64,000 bases of DNA, taken from NCBI GenBank assembly GCA_009760855.2, contig WPIO01000050.1, forward strand, positions 2,358,501-2,422,500, written 5' to 3'. Under the pieces are notes generated by a model. The model did no database searches. It was not told where the DNA came from and saw nothing but the letters and a program-made list of their open reading frames with translations. The first letter of the stretch is position 1; every line of letters starts with the position of its first letter. A program made the position numbers and the translations under genes. Origin of the DNA: Cristatella mucedo (Eukaryota > Bryozoa > Phylactolaemata > Cristatellidae). Below, piece by piece: positions 1 to 10,860 of this stretch.

Positions 1-174
1 TGCACTGTGCGCCACCATCTGTCGGTGCGACTCCTGGGTCTTCGCCGCCGACCGAATGGCGAGCATCGCACGGACACTCTCGGCCACGGGCTTCTCGCCC
101 AACTCCTTAGCCGGCGCACTGCGAACTTGCACCGGTAACTCTTTGCTCCCCGTCGATGTCTCGTCCGTAACCAT
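1..174 (-). CDS. N-terminal part of an unrecognised protein, runs off the left edge
   Basis: On the minus strand an ATG at 174-172 opens a frame of 58 codons that is still open at position 1, so the gene continues outside the window. An in-frame TGA lies three codons upstream of the ATG, which makes this Met the natural start if there is no upstream splice site. The peptide begins MVTDETSTGSKEL and continues hydrophilic, rich in Ala, Ser, Glu and Arg, with no signal peptide or membrane segment. Codon third positions are GC-rich, unlike most of the window. I do not recognise a family. The GC-rich 175-560 stretch would be its 5' UTR or promoter; an opposite-strand frame there (about 145-483) is more likely a compositional shadow. 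The assignment rests only on the open frame and its protein-like composition. Confidence 0.5.
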   Translation of the reverse strand, partial: MVTDETSTGSKELPVQVRSAPAKELGEKPVAESVRAMLAIRSAAKTQESHRQMVAHSA

Positions 175-600
175 CAGCAGTCAACCATAAACACAGGCGA
201 AGACCGGCTCTCCACTGGAAAGGGCTCGCCGGTCGCTGCCACCTATCCGGCGGTAGCCGACACAGCTCTTGTGGACACCGCTCCTTATCTGGCGGACGCA
301 GCCGATTTTCTCGTGGACACAGCCACTTCTGCAGGTTCAGACTCTCTGTCATGTGCCGCCTCTCCTGCCTTCGTCGCCTCTCTCACGGACCCCGCCGCTT
401 CTATGGTTGTCTCCTCATTTTCCACTGAGGCGATTGCTGCTAACGCTTCCAGTCGCACCTGTCGGCCCTCTCAGTCCGACTAGCTTTTATTGCTTCAGCA
501 TGCAGCCGCATCGTTCCATCCCGCAGTCAGGTGAATGCCCTCTCTAGGGGCCACACGCAGCTTTGCGTAGTCGTCCTGCAATGTCTGCAGAGGATTCGTG
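175..600. promoter_or_regulatory. GC-rich upstream region of the left-edge minus-strand gene
   Basis: The sequence is visibly richer in GC and CpG than the following kilobases and lies directly upstream of the minus-strand start at 174. It has open frames on both strands, as expected for GC-rich DNA. A promoter or 5' UTR role is inferred from position only; no core promoter motif is identified. Confidence 0.3.
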
Positions 601-716
601 ATAAAAAAGTGAAGGCCCCGCCTTGCATCGCAAGGAGCAAGCGAGAGTGTCGCTTACTAGGTTCGTAGCAAACTTTGCTCAATCTCCCTATCGTAACTCA
701 GACACTAGCCAACAAA

Positions 717-745
717 GTCTCCGAAGCTTCGACAGCTTCGGAGAC
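717..745. repeat. Perfect 12-bp inverted repeat with a 5-nt loop
   Basis: GTCTCCGAAGCT at 717-728 and its exact complement AGCTTCGGAGAC at 734-745 flank a 5-nt loop. The stem extends outward by CAAAG/CTTTG if one base is bulged. Function unknown. The surrounding 560-1,180 shows no gene that I can support. Confidence 0.7.
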
Positions 746-1194
746 CTTTGAACGCTTCGACAGACATCTTAAATGCCAAAATAGCTTGTGGCTTGACACT
801 CTGATGACAACACAGCGACGGTAAAGAAACAAATTCATGTCCGAAGCGAAAGAACGACATGCATCGTCCTCTCCTTCGCCGTCTTTCTCACTCATCCGTA
901 ACACAGCCTCAATCCAACATACACTTTTAAGCCCACAATGATCGATAAGCCATGAACTCAGAAATCTATAAACCCCAAAAAAATATGAAACCACCTCCAG
1001 AGATCTCACGAACTGTTGAGGTGTCTTCTTTTGAGCTTTCCACGCTAGTATTATCATGACTCTTGTGCACTTTTGCAATTGTCATCAAGGTATGATATCG
1101 CGGGTGCCAGGAATTCCCGCTTGTTTTTGCTTTTCTCGCATAATGTCACTGTAAACGTTGATAGCTGTGATCAGCCTTACTAGAAAAGTAATAA

Positions 1195-1300
1195 CTAAAG
1201 TAATAATAATACACTTTATAAAGTGACCAGAGAAAACTCAAATCTCTTTCTAAGCATTTTCAATCTGCTGTAACAGAAGCACAATCGAATGGTTAGCAGT
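1195..1300 (-). mobile_element. LINE-1 (CR1/L2-like) 3' tail fragment, minus orientation
   Basis: After a short (TAA)n run comes the tail signature CACTTTATAAAGTGACC followed by AATCTCTTTCTAAGC, the reverse complement of the conserved 3' end seen at 37,790-37,862. It is truncated, with no coding part. The same fragment occurs at the equivalent place in the second unit near 6,500. Confidence 0.65.
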
Positions 1301-1489
1301 AGAATGCTCAATGACAACAAGTATTGCAGGGTTTTGGCAGGACATGCTCAGATACTTGTGGCACTAGTCAAACCAATTAATCCCATCGCACGTGGTGATC
1401 AGATAGGTTTATTTCAGATAGGTTTATTTTATCCAGGGCCTCTCCACAGCAGGTACTAGCGCAGTCTTTCATTAATAGACCAACGCACT

Positions 1490-1920
1490 TGAGGAGCCCT
1501 GTGGCGAGTTTACACCGCTAGTAATTCGCCATTGGGCATTCTTAGGCATGGGCTTTCGCCAACGTCCAGATCCCGGGTCCAGCTCTGCAAAAAGAAGTGC
1601 AACGACTCATGAAAATCTTCCGCGGAAGCATTCGACTCAGGCTCGGAGCAGCTCACGGCCGATTTTGGCGACTGGGTGAGAGATGCAGCAGCGGCAGCGA
1701 TGGCCGGGGTAGTGGCTGCGGTGGCGCCTGCAGCCACTACGCCTCCGAGCGGGCATTATCTGTCGCTCGCACGCCCAAACAAGAGGACAAGTTCACTTGC
1801 TCGGTCGCCGTCAGTGTGCCTTCGTGGGTTGCACGATCGCAAGCTCAGCGATTAAAAAAAATTTGCATTGAAACCTCGATTAAAGACAACCGTTAGTCGG
1901 AAGTCAATGGACTGGGTAGC
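1490..1920 (+). repeat. Conserved upstream module of the A units, copy 1
   Basis: This stretch is similar to about 6,790-7,160 and more weakly to 9,270-9,680. Shared landmarks are GGCATGGGCTTTCGCCAAC-like sequence, a GCAACGACTC block, and TTAGTCGGAAGTCAATGGAC at the right end. Short frames exist on both strands but none is clearly conserved as protein. The module always sits about 0.8 kb upstream of exon A, so a promoter, enhancer or 5' exon role is possible. This is inference. Confidence 0.5.
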
Positions 1921-2319
1921 GAAACTTTCCGTCGGCGGTCGCTCGATTGACTTTTCAATAGTGTTCAGTGAGACGTTAGCGAGCGGCAGGCCTGTATAAG
2001 TGTACGAGTCAAGCTGAGGTTACGCTTGCTATGACTTTAATGCGGACCGCAGGCGACGCTCTTCCGTCGGCCGCTCTTTTACAATGCGCGTGCAAGTCAG
2101 GCTAAAAGTTTTCGCGAACAGATTATAAGTTTTCAATCGCCGACGATTTCATTTGCCGCTAGCTAAGAATAATGCGAGGCATCTTACGAAATAGAAATCA
2201 GAACTAACCAAAGCAAGTATTGTGGTAATTGCTTTGAAGGCATTTAAAGTTGAATGGGTTTCTAGATGTCGCTCACCTCTCTCGACCGGAGAAACTAACA
2301 GGTGATTTCGCATTCACAG

Positions 2320-2606
2320 CTCTGGAGTGGAGCGTGCTGTGCCGCCCCTGAGGACCATCTCGAGCGCACCTCGCGGGCTTTGCTCCGATTCCTCGGACTC
2401 GACGCAACAGGGCGGAGTCCATCAGCTCGGTGGAGCTGTGACGGGAACGGTGGCTGCGAGGCCGTCGTCGTCGCGGCCGATCTCAGACGGCAGGCAGCAG
2501 GCGTCCGCCGAGGCAGCGACTAGTGACCTGGCGGCCCAGGCACTGCTCGAAAGACTGCGCCACCAAGCCTGGAGTGTGCTCAGTGGATTGTGGTACCCGG
2601 TTGCTG
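2320..2606 (+). CDS. Exon A1 of an unrecognised multi-exon gene
   Basis: This is a 287-nt exon between acceptor CGCATTCACAG and donor G|GTAAGCC. Reading starts after one base (phase 2 in), runs 95 codons and leaves one base (phase 1 out). The peptide starts SGVERAVPPL and ends near WSVLSGLWYPVA. It is rich in Ser, Ala, Arg and Gln, with a helix-prone end (QALLERLRHQA). It aligns through its whole length with A2 (7,592-7,881) and in its second half with A3 (about 61.5 kb), for example SDSTQQGGVHQL versus SDATRPCGEHAL. Splice sites and phase are conserved in A1 and A2, which supports a real exon. No start codon lies in frame upstream, so at least one more 5' exon is needed. No domain family is recognised. 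Confidence 0.65.
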
Positions 2607-4834
2607 GTAAGCCTTCGTCAAATCGTGCTCTCTCATTGGACACAACAAAGTGTGCAGATCTCGGTCTTGTTGGCTTATTTTAGCTGCACTCATCTAGGAC
2701 CCAAGGTAACGGTTATGGTGTCACCAAGGTTATGGGTCACCATGGGGGCGAGTCGAATCGGCTTTTTTGAGTTACGGCTTTTGAAAACGCCTTACCGGTC
2801 CTGAGCTGCGTCCTCGGGAGGCAGAGTCAGAAGTGGCTTGCTTTCTCGCCTGTGTAATGGCTTCAACGAGATTCAGATTAGCCTTCAAGAGTACGTTTAG
2901 TGCTTAGGTGTTGTATTGCAGTCAAGCTTGTCTAAAGCGGTTGCAGTCGTCAATTTAAGCACATCGTCCTCAAAAAGCTAGTCAGCGAGGTTCTCGCAGT
3001 ATCTTGCCATGTTCTTACCAGTCACTGCATTTCTTAGATTAAGGCACACGCCTTGAAAAAATAGCAGCGATGAAACGCTAAGACTAGCCTGTACATGAAA
3101 CTTATCCGATCTAATTTACTGTGAGCTCCTCTAGAATTAGGAAATTCGTAAGGTGTGCAGGAATATATGCTTCTTTATTAGTGCTCACAATGACCGCACA
3201 CGCTGCACCAATCCAGCAGGCATCTATTGTCATGACTGGTTGACAAAGTGAAGTCATCATTCTTGCTCCGTGTTCCTTTGTGTGCATACGTGTCGTGATG
3301 TCATGCCTATTACCTAACTTAGGTCTACCGATCAGTAGCCATGAGTGTGTGCATAATAACTTTTTCATGCCGATGAAAGCAGTTTAGTTAGTTTAGTATG
3401 CTTGATACAAGGTGTGATGCTAACCTCGCAGGTAATGACAGCCCGGTAGCGAGTTTTAAAGCTCCTAGATAACCATAAAGTTCTCATGGGTTGTTATCAA
3501 ATGCCTGGACAACTACAGCTGCTATAGCCGACACTCATGCAAAGGGGAGTTATTTTCATCGTGTAGCATCTTCCCAATAAATGGATGCTAATACTATCAA
3601 ATTGTCAGTAACTCGCCGACTGCCTTAAATTGTACATATCTTTGGCAATGGCATAGTAATGTTGGGCTAATTTTGCTTAATCTCAAAAGAAGTACGTTAC
3701 TTAGTAAAATGGCAGTACTAAAGAGCAATACGGTTGTCTTGATTTTTACGTACAAGTTATAAGTGCTTGCCTGTATATGCAGCGTATATATTTGGACATT
3801 GTCTTTTTAGCGAGTCTTAGACGAGTGACTTTGGGCTTAAGCTAAAGTGGCAACATGAGCGATTATCATGGCGATTGCACCTACATTGGTGTAGCTGCAG
3901 CGGCAAATCTCTCTGTTTTCTCCAAATTAAACTAGCTTGGTTATCGCACCGAGGCACATTTATTGCTCTTACAAGTCAACCGATTTGAGGAATTCCATAG
4001 TATTTTGCGTCTTTTCTTAGATTCACCGTTGAGGGGGGTGAAGCTGCTTAGCATCTGATCTCTCTTCTGAATGATAAAGTATTGCCTTGTTTAAGTCAAT
4101 TTGTCAAGCACCTATAGTATCTAAGAAATTGCCATACAAAATTACGCCCCTTATTATTTCGTGGCTCTGTAATCACAATTCACTTCTCGACCGATTACTT
4201 CTACCGAATCCCACTGACGACTGCAGACTTAGATCCGAGATTAATTCAATCTTGTGGAACAACCTGACTCTAATCTGTGGGCAGCTAACCAAAAAAAAGT
4301 GTGTTCTGCAGGATTGGTCTCACCTGAGATATATTAATCGGTGACCTTGAGTATTTTCATGTTTGATTCAGCATGCTGGCCAAAAAATAATTCATTTTGA
4401 CCTTCACCTTCTACACGCGAATCTATGGTGAATGACCCAAACGATGCGAGTATTGGTTCTGAATGCAAATTTTAAAGCTTTTGTGTACAGATTGAATTTA
4501 ATTACCATGCTTTGTTAATGACCGTTGAGCTTGAAAGGACTAAACGCATCTGGGCGTGATAGGCAGCCAATTGACATTTCAAAACACCAATCTTCACCCA
4601 CCCCACTCAGTTAGAAAGTGTCAACCTCAATAACAAGAACATGGTCCTATAGGGCAAACAATTTTAGTGGTACTGACTGACAAAAAGTGTTTGACAGCAA
4701 TTGTAGTTCGTCCCTTGCTGGAGTAGGAATAGCTAACGAACGGCAATGCTCGAACGCTGTAATTTCCCGCAGATTTCTTATGCGTGCGTACGTGGGTGCA
4801 TATTTGTGTTCGCGCTCGTGTGTATGCGTGTGTA

Positions 4835-4854
4835 TGTGTGTGTGTGTGTGTGTG
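4835..4854. repeat. (TG)n microsatellite
   Basis: About ten uninterrupted TG units lie within a longer TG-rich stretch (4,790-4,865). The open frames across it on both strands are repeat artefacts. Confidence 0.9.
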
Positions 4855-5148
4855 CGTTCGCGTGTGGTGGATTTGTGTATAGCTGCTGTAGCAATCTCCT
4901 ATTTGTGGTAAGGTCTTGGTTGATCTTGAAACTTGAGCAATAGTCATCACAAAATATAAATCATTAGCCGTAATGGATTGCCTCTTGATTTTAAACTATA
5001 TAGTCTCACTAATTTATCAAACCTAGGCATCTTAGATGCTCTTTATAGTCAAAGCACGTGCATGGACCCGAAAAAACGCGTATTTTCTCAAACTTGCCAC
5101 CTAGAAGGCTGTAAGTCGATAGCAAATGATGACTTTTCTTGTTATCCT

Positions 5149-6060
5149 GGTAATAAAAATAATAACAATAGTAATCAATTTGATAAATCGCACTCAGAGA
5201 ATTCAATCTCTTTCTAGGCGCCTTAGAATTGCTGCTGTAAATGAAGCACGATCGAGAGGTTAGTGGGAGCATGCTCAAAAAACAGCAAGAGTATCATGGT
5301 TAGGGATAAAGTGCACAGAGTCAGCATGCATGTGTAGTTAGCAGCATCATGCACTAGTGTCAGCACGCATCCATAAAATGCTGTTATAAATAGAGTTTCT
5401 AATTTCTTTTTAAATGTGGAAAAGTCAGGAGATATCGTGACTCAGGTCGGGAATGAATGTCAGGGTCTGGGAGCATACGAACTAAAGACAAGGTTTTCAA
5501 AAGATTAGAGGTTTGTATGAGGTACAGGTAAACTATTAGATTCAGAAAAGTGGGCGGTACGGTGCTTAGCCTGGTGGGGCAGTAGATCTGATAGGTTATT
5601 TGAACCCAAAGAATGAAGAGATCTAAAGGTGAGTGATAAAACGGTAAAGTCGCTGCGTCGCTTGACTGGGAGCCAGTGCAGGTTGGCGAGATGTGTTGTG
5701 ATGTGGCAACTTTGACGCTCACGACAGACAAACCTAGCTGCAGAGTTTTGCACCAGCTGTAAGCGCCTGAGTGCACAAGTTGGTAGGCCAGCAAGGAGTG
5801 AGTTACCGAAGTCAAGACGGGATGTAATAAATGAATGGACCAACTTAGATTTGATATCCCTCTGTAAACGAACCCAAATTGTAGCAATTTTATGAAGCTG
5901 AAAGTAGGCAGACTTGATTGTGGAGCTTATGGGGTCGTCCAATGAAAGGTCACTTTCAAACACGACACCTAGATTTGGTACAGATATAACACGAGATATG
6001 CTGGCAGAGCCGATTGTGAGCGTTAGCCTTCACAATTTCAGAATCATCCATGGTTTTATA
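5149..6060 (-). mobile_element. LINE-1 3' portion: reverse transcriptase C-terminal end plus tail
   Basis: From right to left on the minus strand a frame reads SDLSLDD, then HSFITSRLDFGNSLLAGLP, then LQLVQNSAARFVCRER, then LHWLPVKRR. This is the block that follows the catalytic motif in CR1/L2 reverse transcriptases. A frameshift near 5,500-5,880 splits it. The 3' tail (AATCTCTTTCTAGGCGCC) and an A/T-rich (TAA)-like end lie at 5,149-5,225. The copy is 5'-truncated and dead. Confidence 0.85.
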
Positions 6061-6489
6061 TTTCTAATAAGTTGCTCCTACTAATCTAGGTCGATTAGTC
6101 GAATGTGTCCAGTCTCATTGTACTCGCTTTTGCATATTAAGTCACGGTAGTTTGATGCCTTGTCAACACGTCCGGCTATCCAGCCAATTGCTTCCATATA
6201 TTACCACTGACGATGTCTAACTTTTTTCACCGACGAATCCAGAAAACCGAACAACGTGGATCCATATGGTAAGGGGCTAACCGACATGAGCGCTTTAAAC
6301 CAGACCCGTTCAAGTTAACCAGAGATACTATTGCCTGTTGAGTGTCTTATTGAACGCATCACACACTAATCTTACATGTTTCTGGCACAACTGTTCAGTT
6401 ATTTAAAGGTACGATACTACACAGGCCACGAATGCCCACTTTTTTTTCTTGCAGTACGCTATTGTACACGTGGATAGCAGTGATCTGCT

Positions 6490-6620
6490 TCACTTAATAA
6501 TAATTATAATGATAACAATAATAATAAAATAACATTAATCGACTTAATATAGCGCAAGAAAGAACTCAATCTCTTTCTGATTAATTTACATTTGCTTCAA
6601 AAGAAGCTCGATTGAATGGT
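6490..6620 (-). mobile_element. LINE-1 3' tail fragment in A unit 2
   Basis: AATCTCTTTCTGATTAATTTACATTTGCT-like tail preceded by an AATAATAA run, at the position equivalent to 1,195-1,300 in unit 1. No coding sequence remains. Confidence 0.65.
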
Positions 6621-6789
6621 TCGTGGTAGCGTGCTCAATGATAGCAACCATCCCTTGGTTAGAGGTGACATACAGCACTACACAATCGAACTACTGGCAT
6701 TGCAAGTGGCGATTAGATTGGCTTCATTTTCCAGGGCTTTTCCTTAGCAGCTAATAGCACAGTCTTCGAATGGTAGACCAACGCATGTG

Positions 6790-7160
6790 AGGAACCCAGG
6801 GTAACGTTTACGTCGCTAGTAATTCTCTTTCCGGCTTTCTTAGGCACGGGCTTTCACCAACCATGGTCCAGGTCTGGGAGAAGAAATGCAACGACTCGTG
6901 CAAAACTGCCTCGGAAGCCGGCGGCGCAAGTACAGACCTGCTCACGACCGATCGATGCAACTGGGTGAGAAATGCGGCAGCTGTGGCGACCATATCTCCG
7001 ACTGGGCGTGGTCTGTCGTTCCCACACCCAACAAAGAGGAGCGTTCGCTTGCTCGGTCGCCTTCAGTGTGCGCTCGCGGATTGCTTCGTCGGAAAGCTCA
7101 GCGATCAAAATTTTTGCAATAAAACCCTGATTGAAGACAGCCACTAGTCGGAAGTCAATG
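6790..7160 (+). repeat. Conserved upstream module of the A units, copy 2
   Basis: Homologous to 1,490-1,920. It has the same block order, including GAAATGCAACGACTCGTGC and TAGTCGGAAGTCAATGGAC. The matching minus-strand frames in both copies share LRKPERELLAT/LRMPNGELLAV-like ends but drift elsewhere, so I do not call a protein. Confidence 0.5.
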
Positions 7161-7591
7161 GACTGGCGAGCGAACCATCCGTCGGCGGTCGCTCGATCGA
7201 CTCGATCGATCGACGGCTAGAGTATTGACTGAGACATTGGTGAGAGGCGAAGCTGCATAAATGTACGAGTCAACCTGAGGATAGGCTTGCTTAGACTTTA
7301 ATGCGGGCCACAGGCGAAGCTCTTCCGTCTACCGCGCTGAGTACTGCTTTTACAACGCGTGCGAAAGTCAGGCTAAGAGTTCTCATGAACAGCTTAGAAG
7401 TTTTCAAGCAGCCACGATTTCATTTGCCGCACGGTAAGAATAATGCAAGGCATTCACAATAAAGAAATCAGAACTAACCCTAAGAAACTATTGTGGCACT
7501 TGTTTTGAAGGCTATTTAAAGTTGAACGGATTTCTAGATGCTGCCCATGTCTCGACCGGATAAGCTAATAAGTGGTTTTTCACATTCACAG

Positions 7592-7881
7592 TTCTGGAGT
7601 GAAGCGTGCTGCACCGTCCCCTAGGAGCGTCTCGAGCGCTAGGGGGCGGTGCTCCGAACCCTCGGATTCGACACGACAAGGTGGAGGCCACCCGCTAGGC
7701 CGAGCGGCGAAGAGAACTGTAGCTGCGAGGCAGACGTCGTTGCCGATCTCGGACAGCAGGCAGCAGGCGTCCGCCGAGGCAGCGTCGAGGCAGACTAGCC
7801 ACATCGAGAGCCAGGCACTGCTTGAGAGACTTGAGCACCAAGCCCGGAGTGTGCTCAGTGGATCTGGGTATCCGACTGCAG
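7592..7881 (+). CDS. Exon A2 of an unrecognised multi-exon gene
   Basis: This 290-nt exon lies between acceptor TTTTTCACATTCACAG and donor G|GTAAGCC, with 1 base + 96 codons + 1 base, the same phases as A1. The peptide starts SGVKRAAPSPRSV and ends RSVLSGSGYPTA. It is one codon longer than A1 in total, and differences are mostly substitutions with in-frame indels. It is Ser/Arg/Gln/Ala-rich with a predicted helix around SQALLERLEHQA. Length, phase and both splice sites are kept after the intron has diverged, so selection on the coding frame is likely. It may be an alternative or additional repeat exon next to A1. Function unknown. Confidence 0.65.
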
Positions 7882-9214
7882 GTAAGCCTTTGTCAAGTCG
7901 TGCGCTCTCATCGATCACATCGGAGCGTGCCTTGGTGGCTAATTTTGGCTGCACTCATCTTGTTGCCAAGGTGTGGTGCTCTGCGCACGTGAGTCGAATC
8001 GGCTTTTCTAAGCTACGGGTTTTGACATACGTCCTGCCGGTCGTGAGCTGCGTCATCGGGAGGCAGCATTGGAAATAGCTTGCTTTCTTGCCTGCTTAAG
8101 ATCTTGAGATTAGCCTTCTAGAGTAAGTGTCGTGCTTTAGCATTGCATTGCAATCGAACTTGACTAAAGCGTTTGAAATCTCGTGGATGCTTATAGTCTG
8201 AAGGCGAGTTTTAAAGCTCCTGGGGTACTAGAAGTTCTCTTAGGTTGTCATAAAATGCCTGAATAGCATCAACTGATTGAGCAGAAACTCGTTCGAGGGG
8301 AAGCTGCTTTCATCATGGAGCGTCTTTCAAAGCCCTTTAAAGTTTTTACTGGTCTAACGTCAATAACACGCCCCACCCTTGAATTGGAAATACCGTTGGC
8401 GATGACGGACTAAATGTGTTTACTGTCGAAATAAGTAATTTACTTCCTGCAATAGCAGTACCAAAGAACGATGCGGTTGTCGTTATTTGTACGCACAAGA
8501 TAAAAGCACTTGCTTATACAGGTAGCGCATGTAATTGCATAAAGTCTCTTTAGCGGGTCTTGGAGGAGTAACTTCTTACTTAAGCTACTTAAGGGAACTT
8601 GGATGGTAGTCACGGCGATGATCGCATTTACATCAATAGCTGCAGTGGGGAATCTCTAAATTTTTCTAAAGTAATCTAGCTTTGTTATTACATTGAGGCA
8701 CCTTTATCACCCTTCAAAATCAGCAGCAGGGAGAAGACCCACTATACATCGCATCTTCCCTCAGATTCATCGACAAGAGGGCTATTACTTCTCAGCAACT
8801 GAGCTATTGTCTGGCGAACATAGTAACGCCTGGTTTAGGTCGTCTTTTAGAACCTTTTTAAAATATTGCCATAATTGGCGAAAATTAACGGACTACGGTA
8901 TTTTGCAGTCCTGCAATCGCGAGTGAATACATGACTAGTTAAATCTGTCGATTCTCGCTGATGAGCGTAGACCCGGTTATACGGTGAATCGGAGCTTAAG
9001 GAAACACTCCAGGCTTGGCTTGAAATTACGGACCGCGAGCTTTCGTGACCCTGCAAATTATAAGTGGCTGCTTTGGTCTTCCTTGGTACTCATGGAATTC
9101 TCATCTAGGCGTGACAACGTGCATCCTGGGAACGATCCATTGTTGTTATATCTCTTGTCGAGCGTTCTAACGCTCCCAAATACAATTTACTTCACTGAAG
9201 GCGCTTTACAAAAG

Positions 9215-9785
9215 ATATACTGTCTTTGCTTGTGGCGACTGAATGGGTCCGTGTCCTGGGCTTCTCCTCACAAGTGGCTCTCTCAGCCCCATAAATGACA
9301 GACCGACACAGCTTGCGAAATCCAGGGTGGTCTTAACGTCACAGAAAATTCGCATTTTGAATCTCTTAGGCACCGGCATTCTCCAAAGTACGGCGACCGG
9401 GTCTCACTATGCAAGACAGGAAGCGTCGAACTGTGGTGCGACAACCATGCAGCGGAAGCTGGCGACGCCGGGGCAGAGCACCTCCCAACCAATCTCGGAG
9501 ACTGAGTGAGTGTCGAGGCGTCAGCAACAACGACGTCACAGTCACTGTGCCCGTTAGATGCACCCTGGTAGGAGTTAGTAGGCCTCTTTGACTTCTACTT
9601 AAGGAGCTAAATCCTGACTTTGCATTTCGGACTGACGGTAAGAGTTAATCGGAAGTCGCTCGTCTGGTGAGTGGAAGCCTCAATTGGCGGTGGCTGTCCA
9701 GACCTTGAAATCTCAATTTGAGGGAGGAGAGTGGCACAGTTACATACGAGTGCGTGTCAAGGTTATGTTACTTGTTAAGATGCGG
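9215..9785 (+). repeat. Third, truncated copy of the A-unit upstream module
   Basis: Landmarks match 1,490-2,050 and 6,790-7,310: a LRDSK-like frame on the minus strand, AGTTAATCGGAAGTC near 9,645, and the TACGAGT...CAAGGTTA block near 9,755. The homology stops before the place where exon A would follow, where a LINE-2 fragment begins (about 9,880). No A exon is visible here. Region 8,000-9,215 is otherwise intron-like. Confidence 0.45.
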
Positions 9786-9879
9786 CTGTAAAGTGGGTCA
9801 CAAACCCATAGTGCCCTTACTGCATGCTTTTCAGTGCGGCTAACACAATTTATCTATGGCTATACATGTGCAAAGCCAT

Positions 9880-10860
9880 ACAGATTAATCAGGTGTTTGG
9901 TGGGAGAGCTTTGTATAGCCTGCAGAAAGCCTAAGCAGGTTTTGGTAGCAGGATTGCAGAAAGTTTTAACGTATGCAACGACGAGGAAGGGATAAATAGC
10001 ATAAATAAGTCAAACGAACTGTATTCAGAGAAGTAAGTAGCAGAAGTGGCATCTCTAGATGGCTGGAAAGAAAATGCCGTAGTCGACAGCTGGAGAGTCA
10101 TGCATTAGAATTGTGAAGTGAGTTCCACAGTCTAAGACTCAACAGTGCGAAAACTTCTGTTGCCAACTGTTTTTAAGCGTAGGAGTGGAACAGCTAGTTT
10201 ATGGTCCCTTGAGAAACTGAGGTCACGAAGAGGCTGACACTGGCGCAGTTTAGCTATGGGTTTTAATTAAATTTGTCCAGTTTTCACTTTTGGGATGTCC
10301 TGCAAGTAGGAGTTTAATATTACCATTGTTTGGACATTCGTTTGTTTTTAGTTGTCCATGATCGAATTTCTTCAGGGCAAATATTTATTTTTTTGATCAC
10401 TGTGGCATATACCGACGGTTTAAACTTCAAATACAACTAAATACGTCTTCAGCAAAGATCTTACAGCCGATCCGATGGGCCCGAATCAGTTAATGGAGAA
10501 TGGCAAAGAAACAATAACTGGCCGTAGAGGGTCTCGACAGGTGCATAGCATAGTCATTAGTGTGAGACTGGCCGCACCGCACGACTCGGATTAAAAGCCA
10601 CCTGCCCAGGACGATTTGGGCTACGCCGTTACTTCATCTGCGAGACCGCACCTTGTTCTCAGTTGTTCAATGAGGATACTATGACCACTATTAAAAAAGA
10701 CTGTTGATAGATCCAAAATCGTAAGGGTAGTAACATTCATGTCATTGTTGCTACATAAGATGCTGTTGGTTACAAGGAGGAGAGCTGCTTTAGTGGAGTG
10801 ATTGTCGCTTGAATGCCGACTGAAATACATCTTAAAATAATTCATTCTTGTCAAAGCGTG
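9880..10860 (-). mobile_element. LINE-2 (L2-like) fragment, heavily decayed
   Basis: Matches the minus-strand LINE-2 at 45.3-46.8 kb. GAGAGCTTTGTATAGCC and AGTGAGTTCCACAG landmarks lie in the 3' part. At 10,621-10,854 a minus-strand frame still reads HSTKAALLLV...LTILDLSTVF...GLADE, equivalent to HSTETALL...LALLDLSTAF...GLADE of the better copy. Internal deletions and stops are present. Dead copy. Confidence 0.7.

Larger units (their letters stand above)
1190..4300 (+). repeat. Tandem unit 1 carrying exon A1 (paralogue of 6,480-9,000)
   Basis: Long stretches match the block at 6,480-9,000 in the same order and orientation. These are a LINE-1 3' tail (about 1,195-1,300), a conserved module around 1,490-1,920, exon A1 (2,320-2,606), and intron sequence around 2,740-2,860 and 3,715-3,975. 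Because the LINE tail sits at the same relative place in both units, the insertion predates the duplication. Unit edges are approximate. From 2,610 to 5,140 I see no other exon. Confidence 0.7.
6480..9000 (+). repeat. Tandem unit 2 carrying exon A2
   Basis: This is the paralogue of 1,190-4,300 and lies about 5.3 kb downstream in direct orientation. It contains the LINE-1 tail at about 6,490-6,620, the conserved module at 6,790-7,160, exon A2, and intron sequence to about 8,700 that matches 3,715-3,975. It also has a palindromic CGATCGACTCGATCGATCGA stretch near 7,195-7,215 that unit 1 lacks. Right edge approximate. Confidence 0.7.

Noticed and set aside
145-547. Plus-strand open frame with protein-like Ala/Ser/Thr composition (to TAG at 481-483)
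   Set aside because: It overlaps the opposite-strand 5' region of the left-edge gene. The GC-rich composition explains open frames on both strands, and no clear splice or start evidence exists.
4627-4950. Frames over the TG-rich stretch encoding His-Thr or Val-Cys repeats
   Set aside because: They are translations of a dinucleotide microsatellite. The same holds for 22,417-22,626, 38,176-38,370, 39,518-39,850 and 57,950-58,399.
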